From positions 66,359,876 through 66,423,875 of the forward strand of contig CM056576.1 of the NCBI GenBank assembly GCA_029721435.1: DNA of 64,000 nucleotides. Reading direction: 5' to 3'. The stretch comes from Gymnothorax reevesii (taxonomy: Eukaryota > Chordata > Actinopteri > Anguilliformes > Muraenidae). The notes beneath the pieces were generated by a model, which saw only the letters and a program-made list of their open reading frames with translations, was not told where the DNA came from and did no database searches. The position numbers and the translations under genes were made by a program. This document shows, piece after piece, positions 32,379 through 44,084 of this stretch (its first letter is position 1; the number at the start of each line of letters is the position of its first letter).

Positions 32379-32967
32379 GATTCACCTTGAGGAGAGCGAG
32401 TGGTAATTGGGTTGGTCATATTTTAAGAAACATATCACTGCTGCTCCTAGACTTATGCCCTTTATTTATGTTATTATGTTGTTTTTTGGCCATGTTAACT
32501 GGTTAAAAAGGTTTTTGAAGAGTATATGAACATAGTGGGCATATTGTTGTCTTAAATATGTGTTATATTAAAATGTAGACCAAGCAGGCTGATATTTCAA
32601 TGCCAGAGTCCCTCATTAGATGTATTCACAGCAGAGTTGTACATTTATAAAAGGTACCTGGTTTTAGTGGGTTAAAACGTTAATTTAAAATGTAGAAAAT
32701 TGGAATTTGTTATTGGGAACATTGTTGGAACAAGAGACAAGTTTGTAAAATTGAAGAGGGAAAAAAATGATAATTCACTTGAAAAATTCTGATTAATAAT
32801 GACAAAGGACAGCCTGCCTGAGGAACACAACTGAAATCTCCTGACTGTCTTGCTTTAAACAGGAAATATTTTCTGTAACTTTACGTCTTCTCCTATAGGC
32901 CAGAAACATATGCCACTCAGAAATGTACTTTTCAACTTGGAATATTAAATAGTTCAATAGCTACCCT
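32379..32967. other. gene-free stretch
   Basis: No recognisable feature on either strand between the hAT element and the nested piggyBac-like copy. Confidence 0.5.
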
Positions 32968-33394
32968 TCAACCCCTTTGCGCAGGTGTAGACATCCACGG
33001 ACATGGAACTGCAAATTTAAGCACGCAGTTTCAGTACTCAATCACTAGATGGCACCCCCAGATCAGTTATTGAGTATTCACAAGCAAGCAGAGTTCGACC
33101 GCGGTTTAAAATATGGAGAAGTTCAATTCCAATCCCTGTTTTTCAGGAGTTGCATGAATTAAACTCCTCAGCTTAGCCAAATGTGCAAACTGGCCAATAT
33201 CCTTGCCCATAGTATCGATGCAGCAGTTTAAAAAAAATAATAATAATCTCTTGCGACAGAAAAAATCGTTGTCCTCTGTAGCAACCACTTTAGCTACAAT
33301 GAGCCAACGGTATTCCAATTAGTGGTTAAGAAAAATCTATTTTCTGAAGCAAAAAATTTGACATGGTATTGATTCTCACATATTCTACTGTCAA

Positions 33395-33624
33395 CAAGAG
33401 ATTGTCACTAAAATGACTATATCCCCCGCCGTTAGGTCACCAAAACTGGTGTCTGCGCATTCTTAGTAGGACGGTTGGTACCAAAAAGAATTGAAATAGG
33501 TCAACTCCTTCTTGAGATATCACGCTGACGATGTTCGGGACGGACGGACAGACATACATGCGTACGGACGGTGCTGAATACTATATCCCCCGCTTCACGC
33601 AAAACGCGCGGTGGGGGATAATAA
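33395..33624 (+). mobile_element. small TATCCCCC-type MITE
   Basis: Inserted in copy 2 between text that is contiguous in copy 1 (TACTGTCAA and TTACAG). It contains ACTATATCCCCCGCC near the left and, at the right, ACTATATCCCCCGC, a short loop and GCGCGGTGGGGGATA, which can form a hairpin. GACGGACGGACAGAC lies between. The same right end occurs at 26690-26745. Superfamily not assigned. Confidence 0.6.
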
Positions 33625-35264
33625 TTACAGTCGTCACATACAAAAAATTTGTAGTTCCCTACCAAGAATTTATGTGTAAACTGCTTCACTGACAAATTCA
33701 GTGCTTCCTTATATCCACCCAAGTACTAGCATTGATAGCCAATCACTCAGTCGTACACTCAGGCTGTTCTGCGTAACTGCATAGTTATAGTTCATGCCTC
33801 ATAAAACTTCCCCGGTAACGATGTACTGATTGGCTCATTTCTTGTCCAATTTCCCAGTGTTTAAACTTTCCACAGTAGCTGAAACACATTTATTGGACAG
33901 TCAGTAAAGTATTACAAGTCTTTGTGTGTCAGCAAGCTCAGTCAACGTTGCACACATTGAGCGGGTGAAATAGACGCGTTTTATAGAAAAAAAGACTCCC
34001 GAAGCTGGCCTGAAGTGTTCAGTTACATTTACTGGATTTAATGAGGTAAGGACATAGTCAATGGGAATTATTTTGCATGAAACAGGAGCGGAGGGTTCCT
34101 TCTCCTGGATACATCAATCTCTGGAGGGGGGATTCAATGAAAAGGGTTAGGCTGCTACTTTTGCATTTTTTTGGAATGTATACCATAGTCAACAAAATGA
34201 AATACCAAAATTTTTTTCCTGTTTAAAAACGTTAACTGGTCATGAATTTCCGTGGACCCCCTGGTACATTCATTGAACCATTCTGTTTAATCTTGGGAGG
34301 CATATATTGTTTCATTTTCCCTGAGAGTGGAATGTCTGTTCTGTTAAAATGAGGTATATTTCAGAAATCAGATATTACTGAGTTGGAGAGTTTTACTTGT
34401 TCCTTATAAGGTATAGAATGTGTTGAAATAGGGTTGTGAGCTCGGAAGTGGGAACTCCTCGCTTTCATTGCAGGGTGAATGTTCTGACCGTTTAATCAGC
34501 AGAGTATGTGCTGGCTTGGGGGACTTTGAAGAAAAATGGACAAAACTCTAAACTTTATTAAGGAGAAAAGGCATGTCTTATGTTTGGAGAGGTTACTGGT
34601 GACCACTAGTGGTGCACTGGATCTTCATTAAGAGTGATCCATATGGATTACGGATCAATTTTTTGGTACGCACATGATCCGCGGATTGGTTGATGAAAAA
34701 AAAAAAGGCTGTGCTTGGGGTGTGACGTTATCAAATCACGATCATCGTAAAATGAAATGAGACAACTTGCCGCTTTGGGGTGTGTGTCAGTTCCGTTCCA
34801 TTTCTTCCTGAAACATACAAGCGGTCTGAAATAAACGACAATCATTTGAAGTGCTTCTGGGAAGATAATTCAGATTAGAACTCCTCTAATTGTCGGCGAG
34901 GTTGGGCAGCTTCCATCACCTTTTAAAGCTCAACTGGCCACCCTAAATCTGCTCTTGTATACTCCAAATGACAATCAAACAATATAGCCTGTTGCCAATG
35001 ATTATGAAGTGAAAGAAGCACTGAACAGACGTAACTGCACTACAATGTCAAATTGAAAGAATGCTAACTATCTAAAGCATTACAAAAAAACCTTGTCCAA
35101 ACTCCATCTCTCATCGTAGCGTTTTTGCTCATTTTTTAACTCTTGCATCCTGACTTCCAATTGGAGGATTACCCAGCCCTGCTTTCACCATGCCTTCTAC
35201 AAACCGGTTCCTATTTACGTTTCCCAATTAGCAACTTGGTGTTAGTTCATTTAGATGCGAGAAT

Positions 35265-35481
35265 CTATTCTATTCTAGCCAATAGAGTGACAAAGAACAG
35301 AAGGTCTTTTTTAGAGGTGGAGAGGGCAGGCAAAGAAGGGATAACCCCAAACAAAGCACAAAGGGGATCTGGGTCAATTCTTTCTCCAATCACCACAGAC
35401 AATGTATTAAAAACCTCTGACCAGAAATTGCGAAGGGATGGACAGAGCCAGAATGCGTGAATAAGGTTTGCAGGAGAATGT
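35265..35481 (-). pseudogene. L1-Tx1 ORF2 extreme C-terminus
   Basis: Minus strand: HSPANLIHAFWLCPSLRNFW, EVFNTLSVV, IDPDPLCALFGVIPSLPAL and KKDLLFFVTLLARI. This is the end of an L1-Tx1 ORF2, carrying the His-Cys half of the C-terminal zinc-binding motif. It is cut from the rest by the LTR inserted at 35482-37168; the residues before the insertion are ACVRCQH. The coding continuity across the LTR is exact, apart from the duplicated target. Confidence 0.8.
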
Positions 35482-37168
35482 TGTAAAACCCCAAGAAAGC
35501 AATGACCAAAAGACGGATATTGCCGGGGTGAAGGCCTCACGTGTTCTCCTAGTCTAACTTTAATTAGAGCATTCTTCTGGCTGGCGTGAATCATAATAAA
35601 ATGAGTAATTTTCACCGTCCGAGGACGGGGCATGAAGGCGCAATGGTTACGACTAATCTGACTCCATATAACAAGTAGAATACGCAATTTAGCTATATCC
35701 TCGTTAAAAATCTGACTCCATATTAGAATTAGAATTGATAATTTAGGGAACACCTGCGTGCATCTCGAAACAGTGATAACCAGTAACTTAGATTCTAAGG
35801 ACAAACATGAAGTGACTATACCTTGAATTCCTAACAGACAACCACCGCCGCTACATTAATGTTCCTGGGCATTAACACCATGTTCGAATCCTAGGTTCGT
35901 TGGTTAGGTTAGCGGTTGGAACCATCATTGCAATAGCCTCTGCTGGTATATTACAATGAACCTAGGATTATATATTAGCCCAAGGGTTCTATAGGTTAAA
36001 ACTCAGAACCAACATATATAAATCCTTACAATAGGTAGTTCATGGTCGCCTAAACCAACTTAACCAACCGATTCCCACACCGGGCCGCTGGCCAGTCGTT
36101 CCTCAGTGGGGTTAAACTATTCCCCTAGGTATTCGCCGAGACGGGGCTAAGAAGAATAAAAAGATTAAAAGACACGAGACCACGCAAGCTCGAAAAAGAA
36201 AAACAATAATTTAATTCACCAGGTAGGCACAACTTGAATCAAACAAATCAATGATAAGCCAATTACCGTTACATATAATTTAGAAGGATTTAGAGTATTT
36301 TCATACCTGGAAAAGATGAATGACCACGTAGAGCTAAAGTCGCTCCACGTGGTCGGGGAGAACTCACATGTTCCCGCGCTCCGGAACAAGGCAACATGTC
36401 ACCCCTCCCCACTTACCAACACGATTCAGACATTGACAGAGAAGAGACAGGACAGGACAGGATAATAAGAGACAGGCAAGAAGACCCCGCCCCCTAGGAT
36501 CTCGTACCTTTAAAGGCTCCAAACCACACCTCCGAACAAGGTAGAGGAAAGAGTGGCCGAATCAGAGTTTTACTGGCCTAGGTGATAAGATTATATTGCA
36601 GAGAGAGGAGACTAGGGTAGTTGCCCGAATGAATCTTGCAAACAAGATGTACCATAATTCCAAGGGAAATGAAACATGTTCCATTCAATTCCTTAGATTT
36701 CTCCGAGAATAAAAAGACCAAACATGATAGGAATATGTGCTAAAATGATGCAGTTGTCATGGAAAAGCCTTAAAATGGAATATTATAGCCCAATAGTGTG
36801 ATAAATATATAAGAGGTTCCTTCCTAGGGTATTGAATAGAAATATATTATGAATTTGATAGAAGTTTAGGTTGTTTTAAGCCGATTAAGGTAGCTGCGCT
36901 TTAACTTCAATGAAACCAGTGAGTTTGAGTTCCAGAGATGCTGGGCCTGCTAGACTTGATGGCTCCCACCCCCCGCCGTGGGGAACAAAGGATGCCACTC
37001 TCACCGGCAGGCAATAAGACCATTCTAGGGTTATAAAACTTTACTGCTAGCTTTTGGGCTGCACCAGATCAACCAAACATTCAGATTTTACATGCATAAT
37101 GGGCACGTGTTCCAACAATATGATTTTTGACATATATTGTGAACCAAATTAAATATTCAGGTTCTACA
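35482..37168. mobile_element. solo LTR, 1,687 bp, with 4-bp target duplication
   Basis: Inserted in L1-Tx1 ORF2. On the plus strand it starts TGTAAAACC and ends GGTTCTACA, 9-bp imperfect inverted termini, flanked by ATGT at 35478-35481 and 37169-37172. No internal coding region exists, so it is best read as a solo LTR left by recombination. Candidate signals include a TATATAAG near 36804-36814 and a GC box at 36485-36495. A short hairpin, CCACGTAGAGC...GCTCCACGTGG, lies at about 36327-36354. The orientation and the parent family are not resolved. Confidence 0.65.
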
Positions 37169-37169
37169 A

Positions 37170-38134
37170 TGTTGACACCTGACACACGCTGGTGATATAC
37201 TATAAATCTTCGCAAGCCGGGCCTTGGTATAATAAATACGGTGTAGCAGTTTACACTGGATAAGGCAGTGCCGTGCACAAATGGAGGATTTGTGAACACG
37301 CCTTAAAATCTCTCTCCAGACCTCCTCAGATATTACCTCACCTAAATCCTCCTCCCAACAGGCCTTTATAGAGTTCAACGATTCTGGGCGTAGAAAATTA
37401 ATTTGGTTATACAAGAGTGAAATTGAACCTTTCAGAGTCGAAATAAGTGTGAAAAAAACATCCAAAACGGAATTGTCAGGCAACATGGGAAATGTATTAC
37501 GGACAAAGCTACGGACCTGCAAGAATCTAAAATAATGTTCTCTGGGAAGTGAAAATCTACTGAAAGTTGCTGAAAAGAGGCAAAAACATTGTCAACATAC
37601 AAATCTTTGAAATTTTTAACACCAAGATTAGACCACCTTACAAAAGCACTGTCTACCAAAGAAGGAGGAAAAACATGATTAGCTGCCAAAGGAGCGTAGA
37701 TAGAAAATGACTGAAAACCAAAATAGTGCTTAAACTGAACCCAGATCTTAAGCGAGGTTTTGACAACCCTGTTTTTAGTATTGGGAAGAGTGGAAGAGAG
37801 AATAGGAGAATGTACAAGGGCATTCAAAGACACAGGTTTAACAGAATTGGCTTCCATAACCAGCCACACAGGGGGAGAGTCAAAAGACTCATATTGAAGC
37901 CAATATTTACAAACTCTAATATTGGCAGCCCAATAATAAAACCTCAAATTTGGTAAAGCCAACCCTCCAAGTGGCCTAGACCTCTGCAAATATTGTTTAC
38001 GCAACCTAGGAACCTTCTTATTCCAAATAAATCAGACTGTCCACTTTATGGAAGAAGGACTGCGGGAGGCAAAAAGGTATACATTGAAACAAATAAGAGA
38101 ATCGCGGAAGAACATTCATTTTAACAGAATTAAC
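37170..38134 (-). pseudogene. L1-Tx1 ORF2 post-RT region
   Basis: Minus strand, from 38004: QYLQRSRPLGGLALPNLRFY, YWAANIRVCKYWLQYESF, PVWLVMEANSVKPVSLNAL, then WVQFKHYFGFQSFSIYAPL, PPSLVDSAFVRWSNLGVKN and FKDLYVDNVFASFQQLS. A frame change near 37520 leads to VRSFVRNTFPMLPDNSVLD and KARLAKIYSISPACVRCQH. This is the thumb-to-C-terminal region of Tx1-clade L1 ORF2. It ends exactly at the solo-LTR insertion. Broken by at least two frame changes. Confidence 0.8.
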
Positions 38135-39730
38135 TCATGCTATCAAGGATAAATTAAGCACAGACCAACGTTCAAAATCTTCTCTGAGTCGGGTTAGCAG
38201 GGGAGCAAAATTAGCTTTGAACAGATCCTCAAATATATGTGTAATCTGGACTCCAAGATATCTAAAGCCATTATGAGCAATCCTGAAGGGTAAATTGTGT
38301 AAAGGATAATTCTTAGCAGCCTTATTTACAGGAAATATCTCACTTTTGTTCAAATTTAATTTGTATCCGAAAATTTGGCCAAAAGCCTGGAGAGTATTAA
38401 GTACAGCAGGAATAGAAACTGGTAGATCGGATACATATAAAAGAAGGTCATCCGCATAAAGAGAAACTTTCCATTCCATACCATTCCTAATTATACCTGA
38501 AATGTGGGGATGGGAACGAAGCGCAATCGCAAGAGGTTCAATAGCGATTGCAAATAATAGCGGACTCAATGGACATCCTTGTCTTGTAGATCGATAAAGG
38601 CGGAAATACTCAGAGTGCACAGCATTAGTACTGACCGAGGCCTGTGGAGATGAGTAGAACAGCTTAACCCATGAAATAAAGTGGTTCCCAAAACCAAATT
38701 TCTCTAAAGTAAAAAAAAGATAGTTCCACTCCACTCTATCGAACGCCTTTTCAGCGTCTAATGATATCAAGGCTTCTTAAGAATTGGAGGCGGAGACATT
38801 ATAAATTGTATTAAACAGACGTCTAAGGTTGGAAAAAGAGTGCCTATTATGGATAAATCCAGTCTGATCTAAGGAGATGATAGACGGAAGGATAGAATCT
38901 AGGCGTAGAGCCAACAGTTTTGAAAGAAGTTTAAAGTCAACATTTAACAAACTTATTGGGCGGTAGGAGGTGCAGCTCAGGGGGTCCCTACCCTCTTTTA
39001 AGAGGAGGGAGATGGAGGCCTGATTAAGAGTTTGAGGAAGATGACCAGAATCAAAAGATTCATTAAACATGTCCAGTAATAAAGGTGCCAACTTGTGCCA
39101 AAATTTCTTAAAAAATTCAACGGGAAACCTATCCGGTCCCGGACATTTTCCACCTTGCAAAGATCTCACTGCTGCGGTAAGTTCTGCAATAGTGATAGGT
39201 TTCTCCAGATCCTCCTTAACAGACTGTTCAATAGAGGGAACATTCAAACCTTCAAAAAAGACATCAAAATCAAGAAAGGAAACTTGATCTGATGAGTAAA
39301 GGGATTCATAAAATTCCTTGAATACAGCATTAATTTCACCAGGTTCATTAGTAATACCTGAATCAGTGCGGATCCGTGGGATTTGGTGGGATGCTGATCT
39401 CCGACGTAGTTGGTGTGCCAATAGCTTACTGGTCTTATCACCATGTTCATAAGACCTAGACTTCGATTGGAGCAATAGCTCGATAGTAAGGTGTGTCATA
39501 AGAGAATCGTATTCCGCTTGCAGGGTGAGACGTTCTTTCAGTATCTCTGAGGATTTAGTAGTAGCATAAATGTTATCAAGCTGAGATATACGTCGTGACA
39601 ACTCAAGCGCTTTTTCATTTCTGAGTTTCCTCTCATATCCTGCATAGGAGATTATCTCTCCCCTGATATAAGCCTTTAAGGACTCCCACAAAACCGCAGC
39701 TGACACATCGGGTGTTTTGTTTATACACAA
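38135..39730 (-). pseudogene. L1-Tx1 ORF2 reverse transcriptase
   Basis: Two open minus-strand pieces, 39730-38777 and 38770-38135, joined in one frame by a single TAA (plus-strand 38777-38779). The first has KSRSYEHGDKTSKLLAHQL, TAAVRSLQGGKCPGPDRFP, NQASISLLLKEGRDPLSC and YRPISLLNVDFKLLSKLLA. The second has ISLDAEKAFDRVEWNYLFF (first catalytic Asp), RQGCPLSPLLFAIAIEPLA and YADDLLLYV (catalytic Asp pair). This is the polymerase that copies LINE RNA at the target. The catalytic residues are intact; only the stop breaks this part. Confidence 0.9.
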
Positions 39731-40577
39731 AAAAAATCAATTTGCTGAGAGACAACGTTAACAAAGTCCCCATTTAAAAGTAAGCGAGCATTAAGACGCC
39801 ATGGAGCTCGCGTGATGGGAAAATTTTTAACATACACATTCATAGAAATGGAAGCATGATCCGACAAGACAATAGCATCATATTTACATAGATATAGATG
39901 AAAGCAGCCTATTGTCAACCAAGAAGAAGTCAATACGAGTGTAAGTGTGGTGAACATTAGAAAAAAAAGAATATTCCCTTTTGGAAGGGTTAAAGAAACG
40001 CCAGGCTTCGGACACAGCAAACTCCTTCATAAAGGATTGGATTACCTTGGCTGATTTTGAGGGCAAAAAAAAAATTTTTGAGGAGGAGCGATCCAGCTGA
40101 GGATCAAGCCAACAGTTAAAGTCTCCTCCTAAACTCAAGTAATGTGAAGACATATCAGGGAGTGAAGGAAAAAGGACGCTTAAAGAAGGTATCATCATCA
40201 GAATTCGGAGCATAAACATTAGCCAAAATCACACGGGTATTATGGATCTGTCCAGAAACTATAATAAATCTACCATTGGGGTCAGAAATAACATTTGACT
40301 GAGCAAAAGGAACAGACTTATGGAACAGGATGGCCACACCCCTCGATTTGCCCAAGAATGAAGAATGATAAATCTGGCCTACCCATCCCCTCTTCAATTT
40401 CAAGTGATCTGCGACCTTAAGATGAGTCTCCTGCAAAAAGATTATATGAGCATTCAAATGGCCAAGATGATGCAAAACCTTACTACATTTTATAGGATTA
40501 TTAAGACCTTTACAGTTAAAGCTGGTGAATTTAATGTCACTCCCACTGGATGACGTAGCAAAGTTAGGTAGTGTCAC
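39731..40577 (-). pseudogene. L1-Tx1 ORF2 endonuclease
   Basis: Minus strand from 40577: FTSFNCKGLNNPIKCSKVL (Asn box), IIFLQETHL (catalytic Glu), GVAILFHKSVPF and VILANVYAPNSDDD. After a frameshift come SLGGDFNCWLDPQLDRSSS (GDFN box), RIDFFLVDNRLLSSI and, after another frame change, LSDHASISMNV (SDH box). These are the apurinic endonuclease motifs in order, the enzyme that nicks target DNA. Every catalytic motif I can place is present, with two frame breaks. Confidence 0.85.
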
Positions 40578-41223
40578 CGCACAAAGTTGGTTGCATCATA
40601 CAAAAACAAAGATGACAGTCAACAGTGGCACACAAAATAAATATCGATACCCGACTGATGGAGAAAACACACAAAACAACATAACCAATACACATGACCC
40701 CCCCACCCACCCACACCCCCACAAACTTTGAAAGAAGCATCCCCCCAAACAGGATGCGCGCAACCCACCCTTGAAAAATAAAACTGTCACGCCTATAGTA
40801 ACTCCAGTAACCCTAGAAGCTACCAACTCACCTAAAACTATGGCGTCGGAAATGTGACCGTATATAAGGTGAATAAAAATGCACACTATTTGTTATTCTC
40901 ATAACTGAGCCAGTTATGTCTGATCAAACCTCAAAAAGTGTAAATCAAAAAATTAAAGATAGTAAAAAGAACCATTAAATCAAACAGCAGAACCTGCAGC
41001 TTCAACCATTCAAGTAACTTAAAATAAATGAGGCACTTACAGTATCATGATCTTGTACCTGAGATAATCATATATGTTCAAATATCCAAAGGTGCAAATA
41101 AAAACATTTCACCTACTAACAGTCGACTCCATTACTAATACACAGCACCAAGGGAACATGGGAAATGTAGTCCCTGTAGCTTATGGCTAATAGCCACAGC
41201 TAACTAGCCAGTTAGCGTGTCCA
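40578..41223. other. L1-Tx1 inter-ORF spacer
   Basis: Between ORF2 (starting 40577, minus) and ORF1 (ending 41224, minus). No coding domain; C-rich run near 40695-40725. Length of about 650 bp is long for an inter-ORF gap, so part may be inserted sequence. Confidence 0.5.
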
Positions 41224-42187
41224 TTAGACAGCACCCGGAGATACTCCTCTTTTAATGTTCTTTTGAACAAACTCCGATGCCGAAGCCGGGTCCTCAAACC
41301 TATGGATCTGTCCTCCGGGCAAGGTGATGTGTAGTGTCGCCGGGTAGAGAAGTCCAAACTTAACGTTCGGGCAGCAGTGAAGCTCCTTCTTCACACTGCT
41401 GAAGGCGGACCGTTTCTTGGCCACCGTCGAGGTGAAATCAGGAAAAATGGAAATCCTCTTACCGTGGTAAGAAAGAGGCTCGGCGCAGGATTTGATTCCG
41501 GACTTGAAACAGATTTACCCATATGACTAGTGGACGAGGAGGGTCTCCATCCTTGGGCCTAGCACGGAGAGTGCGATGCGCTCGGTCCAGTACAGGCTTG
41601 TCAGTAAGGTCGAGCAGGAACTGGGCCACAAACTCGGTGGGGCGAGAGCCCACCGTTCCCTCCGACAGGCCCACCAAACGAACATTGTTCATCCTTGAGC
41701 GACCCTCCAAGTCCTCACATTTCTTGGAGAGAGAATCAACCAGGGTGGTTATCCAGAGTACCCGGCGAAAACATGCAAACTCCACACAGAAAGGCCCCAG
41801 GCCAGATTCGAACCCACGACCTTCTTGCTGTGAGGCAGCAATGCTAACCACTGTGCCACCCAGCATGCTAACATTGTTTTGAGAATCAGTTAGCTTATTA
41901 TCATGATCGTTAGCCGAACGCTCAAGGTCCGCGATAGCCCCTCCGTGAGAAGCAATTTTCTTCTCAAAAGGCTCCAGAGCCGCCATGATCTCTCTCTTAA
42001 CCGCCGCCGAGATGGTGGAGTCAAATTTACTAATAATGTCCGCACGCATTTCGTCCATCATCCGCTTCATATTAAGCAACAGAGTCTCTTTAGCATCTCT
42101 CAGCTCCGGGTCTGCCGGCTCAGGAGAGTGCTGAGGCTTATTGCGGCCTACTTTGGAAGCGTCGGATTTCCCACGCCCTGCCATCAT
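41224..42187 (-). pseudogene. L1-Tx1 ORF1 with in-frame SINE fragment
   Basis: Starts at 42187 with MMAGRGKSDASKVGRNKPQ. A long coiled coil follows (LLNMKRMMDEMRADIISKF, ALEPFEKKIASHGGAIADL, DNKLTDSQNNVSM), then an inserted block (41745-41872) translated in frame as LGGTVVSIAASQQEGRGFES to FCVEFACFRRVLW. Coding resumes with LVDSLSKKCEDLEGRSRMNN, VRLVGLSEGTVGSRP and DLTDKPVLDRAHRTLRARP. After a frameshift near 41460 the C-terminal domain reads KRISIFPDFTSTV, KKRSAFSSVKKELHCCPNVK and LPGGQIHRFEDPASASEF to 41224. It is an RNA-binding chaperone of the L1 ORF1 type. Confidence 0.8.
41745..41872 (-). mobile_element. tRNA-related fish SINE fragment inside ORF1
   Basis: Minus strand reads GGTGGCACAGTGGTTAGCAT, CTCACAGCAAGAAGGTCGTG, GGTTCGAATC (Pol III B box), then TTTCTGTGTGGAGTTTGCAT. 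This is a very common fish repeat. It lies between residues coding for the ORF1 coiled coil and the following LVDSLSKK segment, and keeps the frame open. Confidence 0.75.
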
Positions 42188-43220
42188 ATATTGTTATCAG
42201 CCGAAAAAACGAATAACCAAAGCAATAAAGCTGCAGTGTTCACGCTTACTACTGACAGAAAGGTAAGCAAAAGCAAAGTAGTGCGGATAAAGTATAGAAA
42301 ATGTCACATTTCAGCGGAGCCACTATGAAACACATCCTACATCTTCCCTGCTCCACAGCGCCCCCCCGGAGACATCCATATCTTTTTGAAAAATAATTTA
42401 ATACTATATGCAGAGGTGTGCGTTGCTTTTTTTCTTTTCTTTTTTTTCAATGATGTGTACATGGGCAGTGATTTAAAACCTTCTCTTTAAACATAGGCTA
42501 GTTATCATGAAGTATCATGGCTTAGTGCACTTTAAGTTGTTTTTCATTCATAGTCCATGTTTAAAAGAAAAAGGTATCATGCCTTAAATTGCACTTTAAA
42601 TGATATAAAAACAAATAAAAGTTTTTATTTTTTATTCAATGGGCAGAAGTGTTTAACAAAATAAATGGAGAACAAAGTTATATTTGTCTTGATTTTTTTT
42701 TTTGTTGTTGTTGATCCGAAAAGTGATCCAATCTGTGACTCAAATCCGTGATATGATCCAAACCGGTGAGTTTTTTGATCCGTTGCACCCTAGTCACTGA
42801 TATTGATAAATTCATGCCAAACTCAACCAGAAAACCATTAGTATATATCAAATGTCATGCCTCAAAACTTTGTGTTAAATATATGATTATTTTATGATCT
42901 GACAGTGCACCATCTTGAGGAATTGCAGACTTTGGGGAGCCACCTCAATAGCGGTCTAATTTGGCTTCAAGCAAGAGGGTAATCTAGAATGCAATGCTCA
43001 AGATGAATTATACTTGTGGTCAGGGAGTTTATGATCCCAGAAATGTATAGCTTTAAGCCCCAGCAGTTTTTCAATTCTCAGTATTATTTTTTATTTCAAT
43101 GTTGGATTTTTATTTGATGAAAATTCATTTTGATGATTTTTGTTTGCGGCCCTTTTTCTCGACCAAAATAATAAAAATAATCTAAAATAGCCAGATTTGG
43201 CTTCTGCACAAAGGGGTTAA

Positions 43221-44084
43221 CTACTGAATACCAGTACAAGTGTCTTTCCATGTCAATTCACACAGATTCCAGAAACTTCCCCAGTGACATCTCTTTGGCT
43301 TAACTGAAAAATAAAAAAATAAATTCTAAAATTAGTTTTTGACCCCAAATGAAGGAATTTCAGCTCCCTACCTTTAGTCATTTTGCCATTATGGCCCTGG
43401 GACATTTGGGTTATCTGTCGAGATCTGTCGTTATCTATCAACCAGACATTAGTACACCCTCTGCTGTTGTTTTGGGGGAATGGGACGGAGGCCCACGACA
43501 AAGGGTAAGGTTTCTAAAAGCCACCCATGTAGCGAGTGACCACTAAAGGAGAAACAGTAACAGGAGAAAATGAAGATCACTTCCCGGCGATTCTGCCAAC
43601 AAAAAACAACCCAGAAAAGGTGGGCGAAAAATCCCTCCAGAAAAACAAGAGCTCTCTCATAAAAGAGACAGAGTAACCACTACCTTCTGTGAGAACAGGA
43701 GCAAACCGACAGAAGTCTGCTAGCAAAGACAATGCGCCAACAAACAAGACCTTGTGCGGGACAGAACATATACTCTGACAAACAGAATGAGAAATTGGAC
43801 GGACAAGAATGAATAGGATGAACAAACACCTAAACTCTTCTAAGGAGTTTCCTCCAAATAAATGTTAAGTAGTCCACAGCTGCAAGCAATAAGCAATCAA
43901 CCACCTGATCAGAGAGCAGGATAGCCCTCAGGTGGCGAAGAAAACGCACAACAGGCACCAACCCCCCAAACCATGACAGCTGTATCATATTAGTGCCCTT
44001 TTGCTGATGAAATTTGTTGGAAGAAAGTTTTGATATTGCCGCACAAGTTTTTTTTTTTTTTTTACCTATAAAGTGAAAGGAATA
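43221..44084. other. gene-free stretch with poly-T
   Basis: No recognised domain. A T-run at 44048-44065 precedes the LINE tail fragment. Confidence 0.5.

Larger units (their letters stand above)
34608..42792. mobile_element. hAT-like element (TAG-GGTGCA-GGATC ends) carrying an L1-Tx1 LINE
   Basis: The left end reads TAGTGGTGCACTGGATC and the right end, inverted, TAGGGTGCAACGGATC, the terminus of a fish hAT family. Further GGATCA/TGATCC motifs follow inside both ends (34640-34690 and 42713-42780). The flanking arms are a piggyBac-like copy. Short similar flanks (CCACT and TCACT) suggest a decayed target duplication. No hAT transposase is present. The inner 7 kb is an L1-Tx1 LINE in reverse orientation. 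Confidence 0.65.
32972..43216 (-). mobile_element. piggyBac-like element, copy 2, inverted and split by nested insertions
   Basis: Starts CCCCTTTGCGCAGGTGTAGAC after TCAA (a mutated TTAA) and ends AGCCAGATTTGGCTTCTGCA-CAAAGGGG before TTAA at 43217. The arms, 32972-34607 and 42793-43216, are the reverse complement of copy 1. Two insertions split it: a ~230-bp element at 33395 and a large hAT-like block at 34608-42792. Without them it would be about 1.8 kb. Confidence 0.8.

Noticed and set aside
33395..33624. Helitron classification for the small element
   Set aside because: A hairpin near one end and an A-T target looked possible, but the TC start and CTRR end are absent.
34608..42792. autonomous hAT element
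   Set aside because: The terminal repeats fit hAT, but the interior is an L1-Tx1 LINE and no hAT transposase is present.
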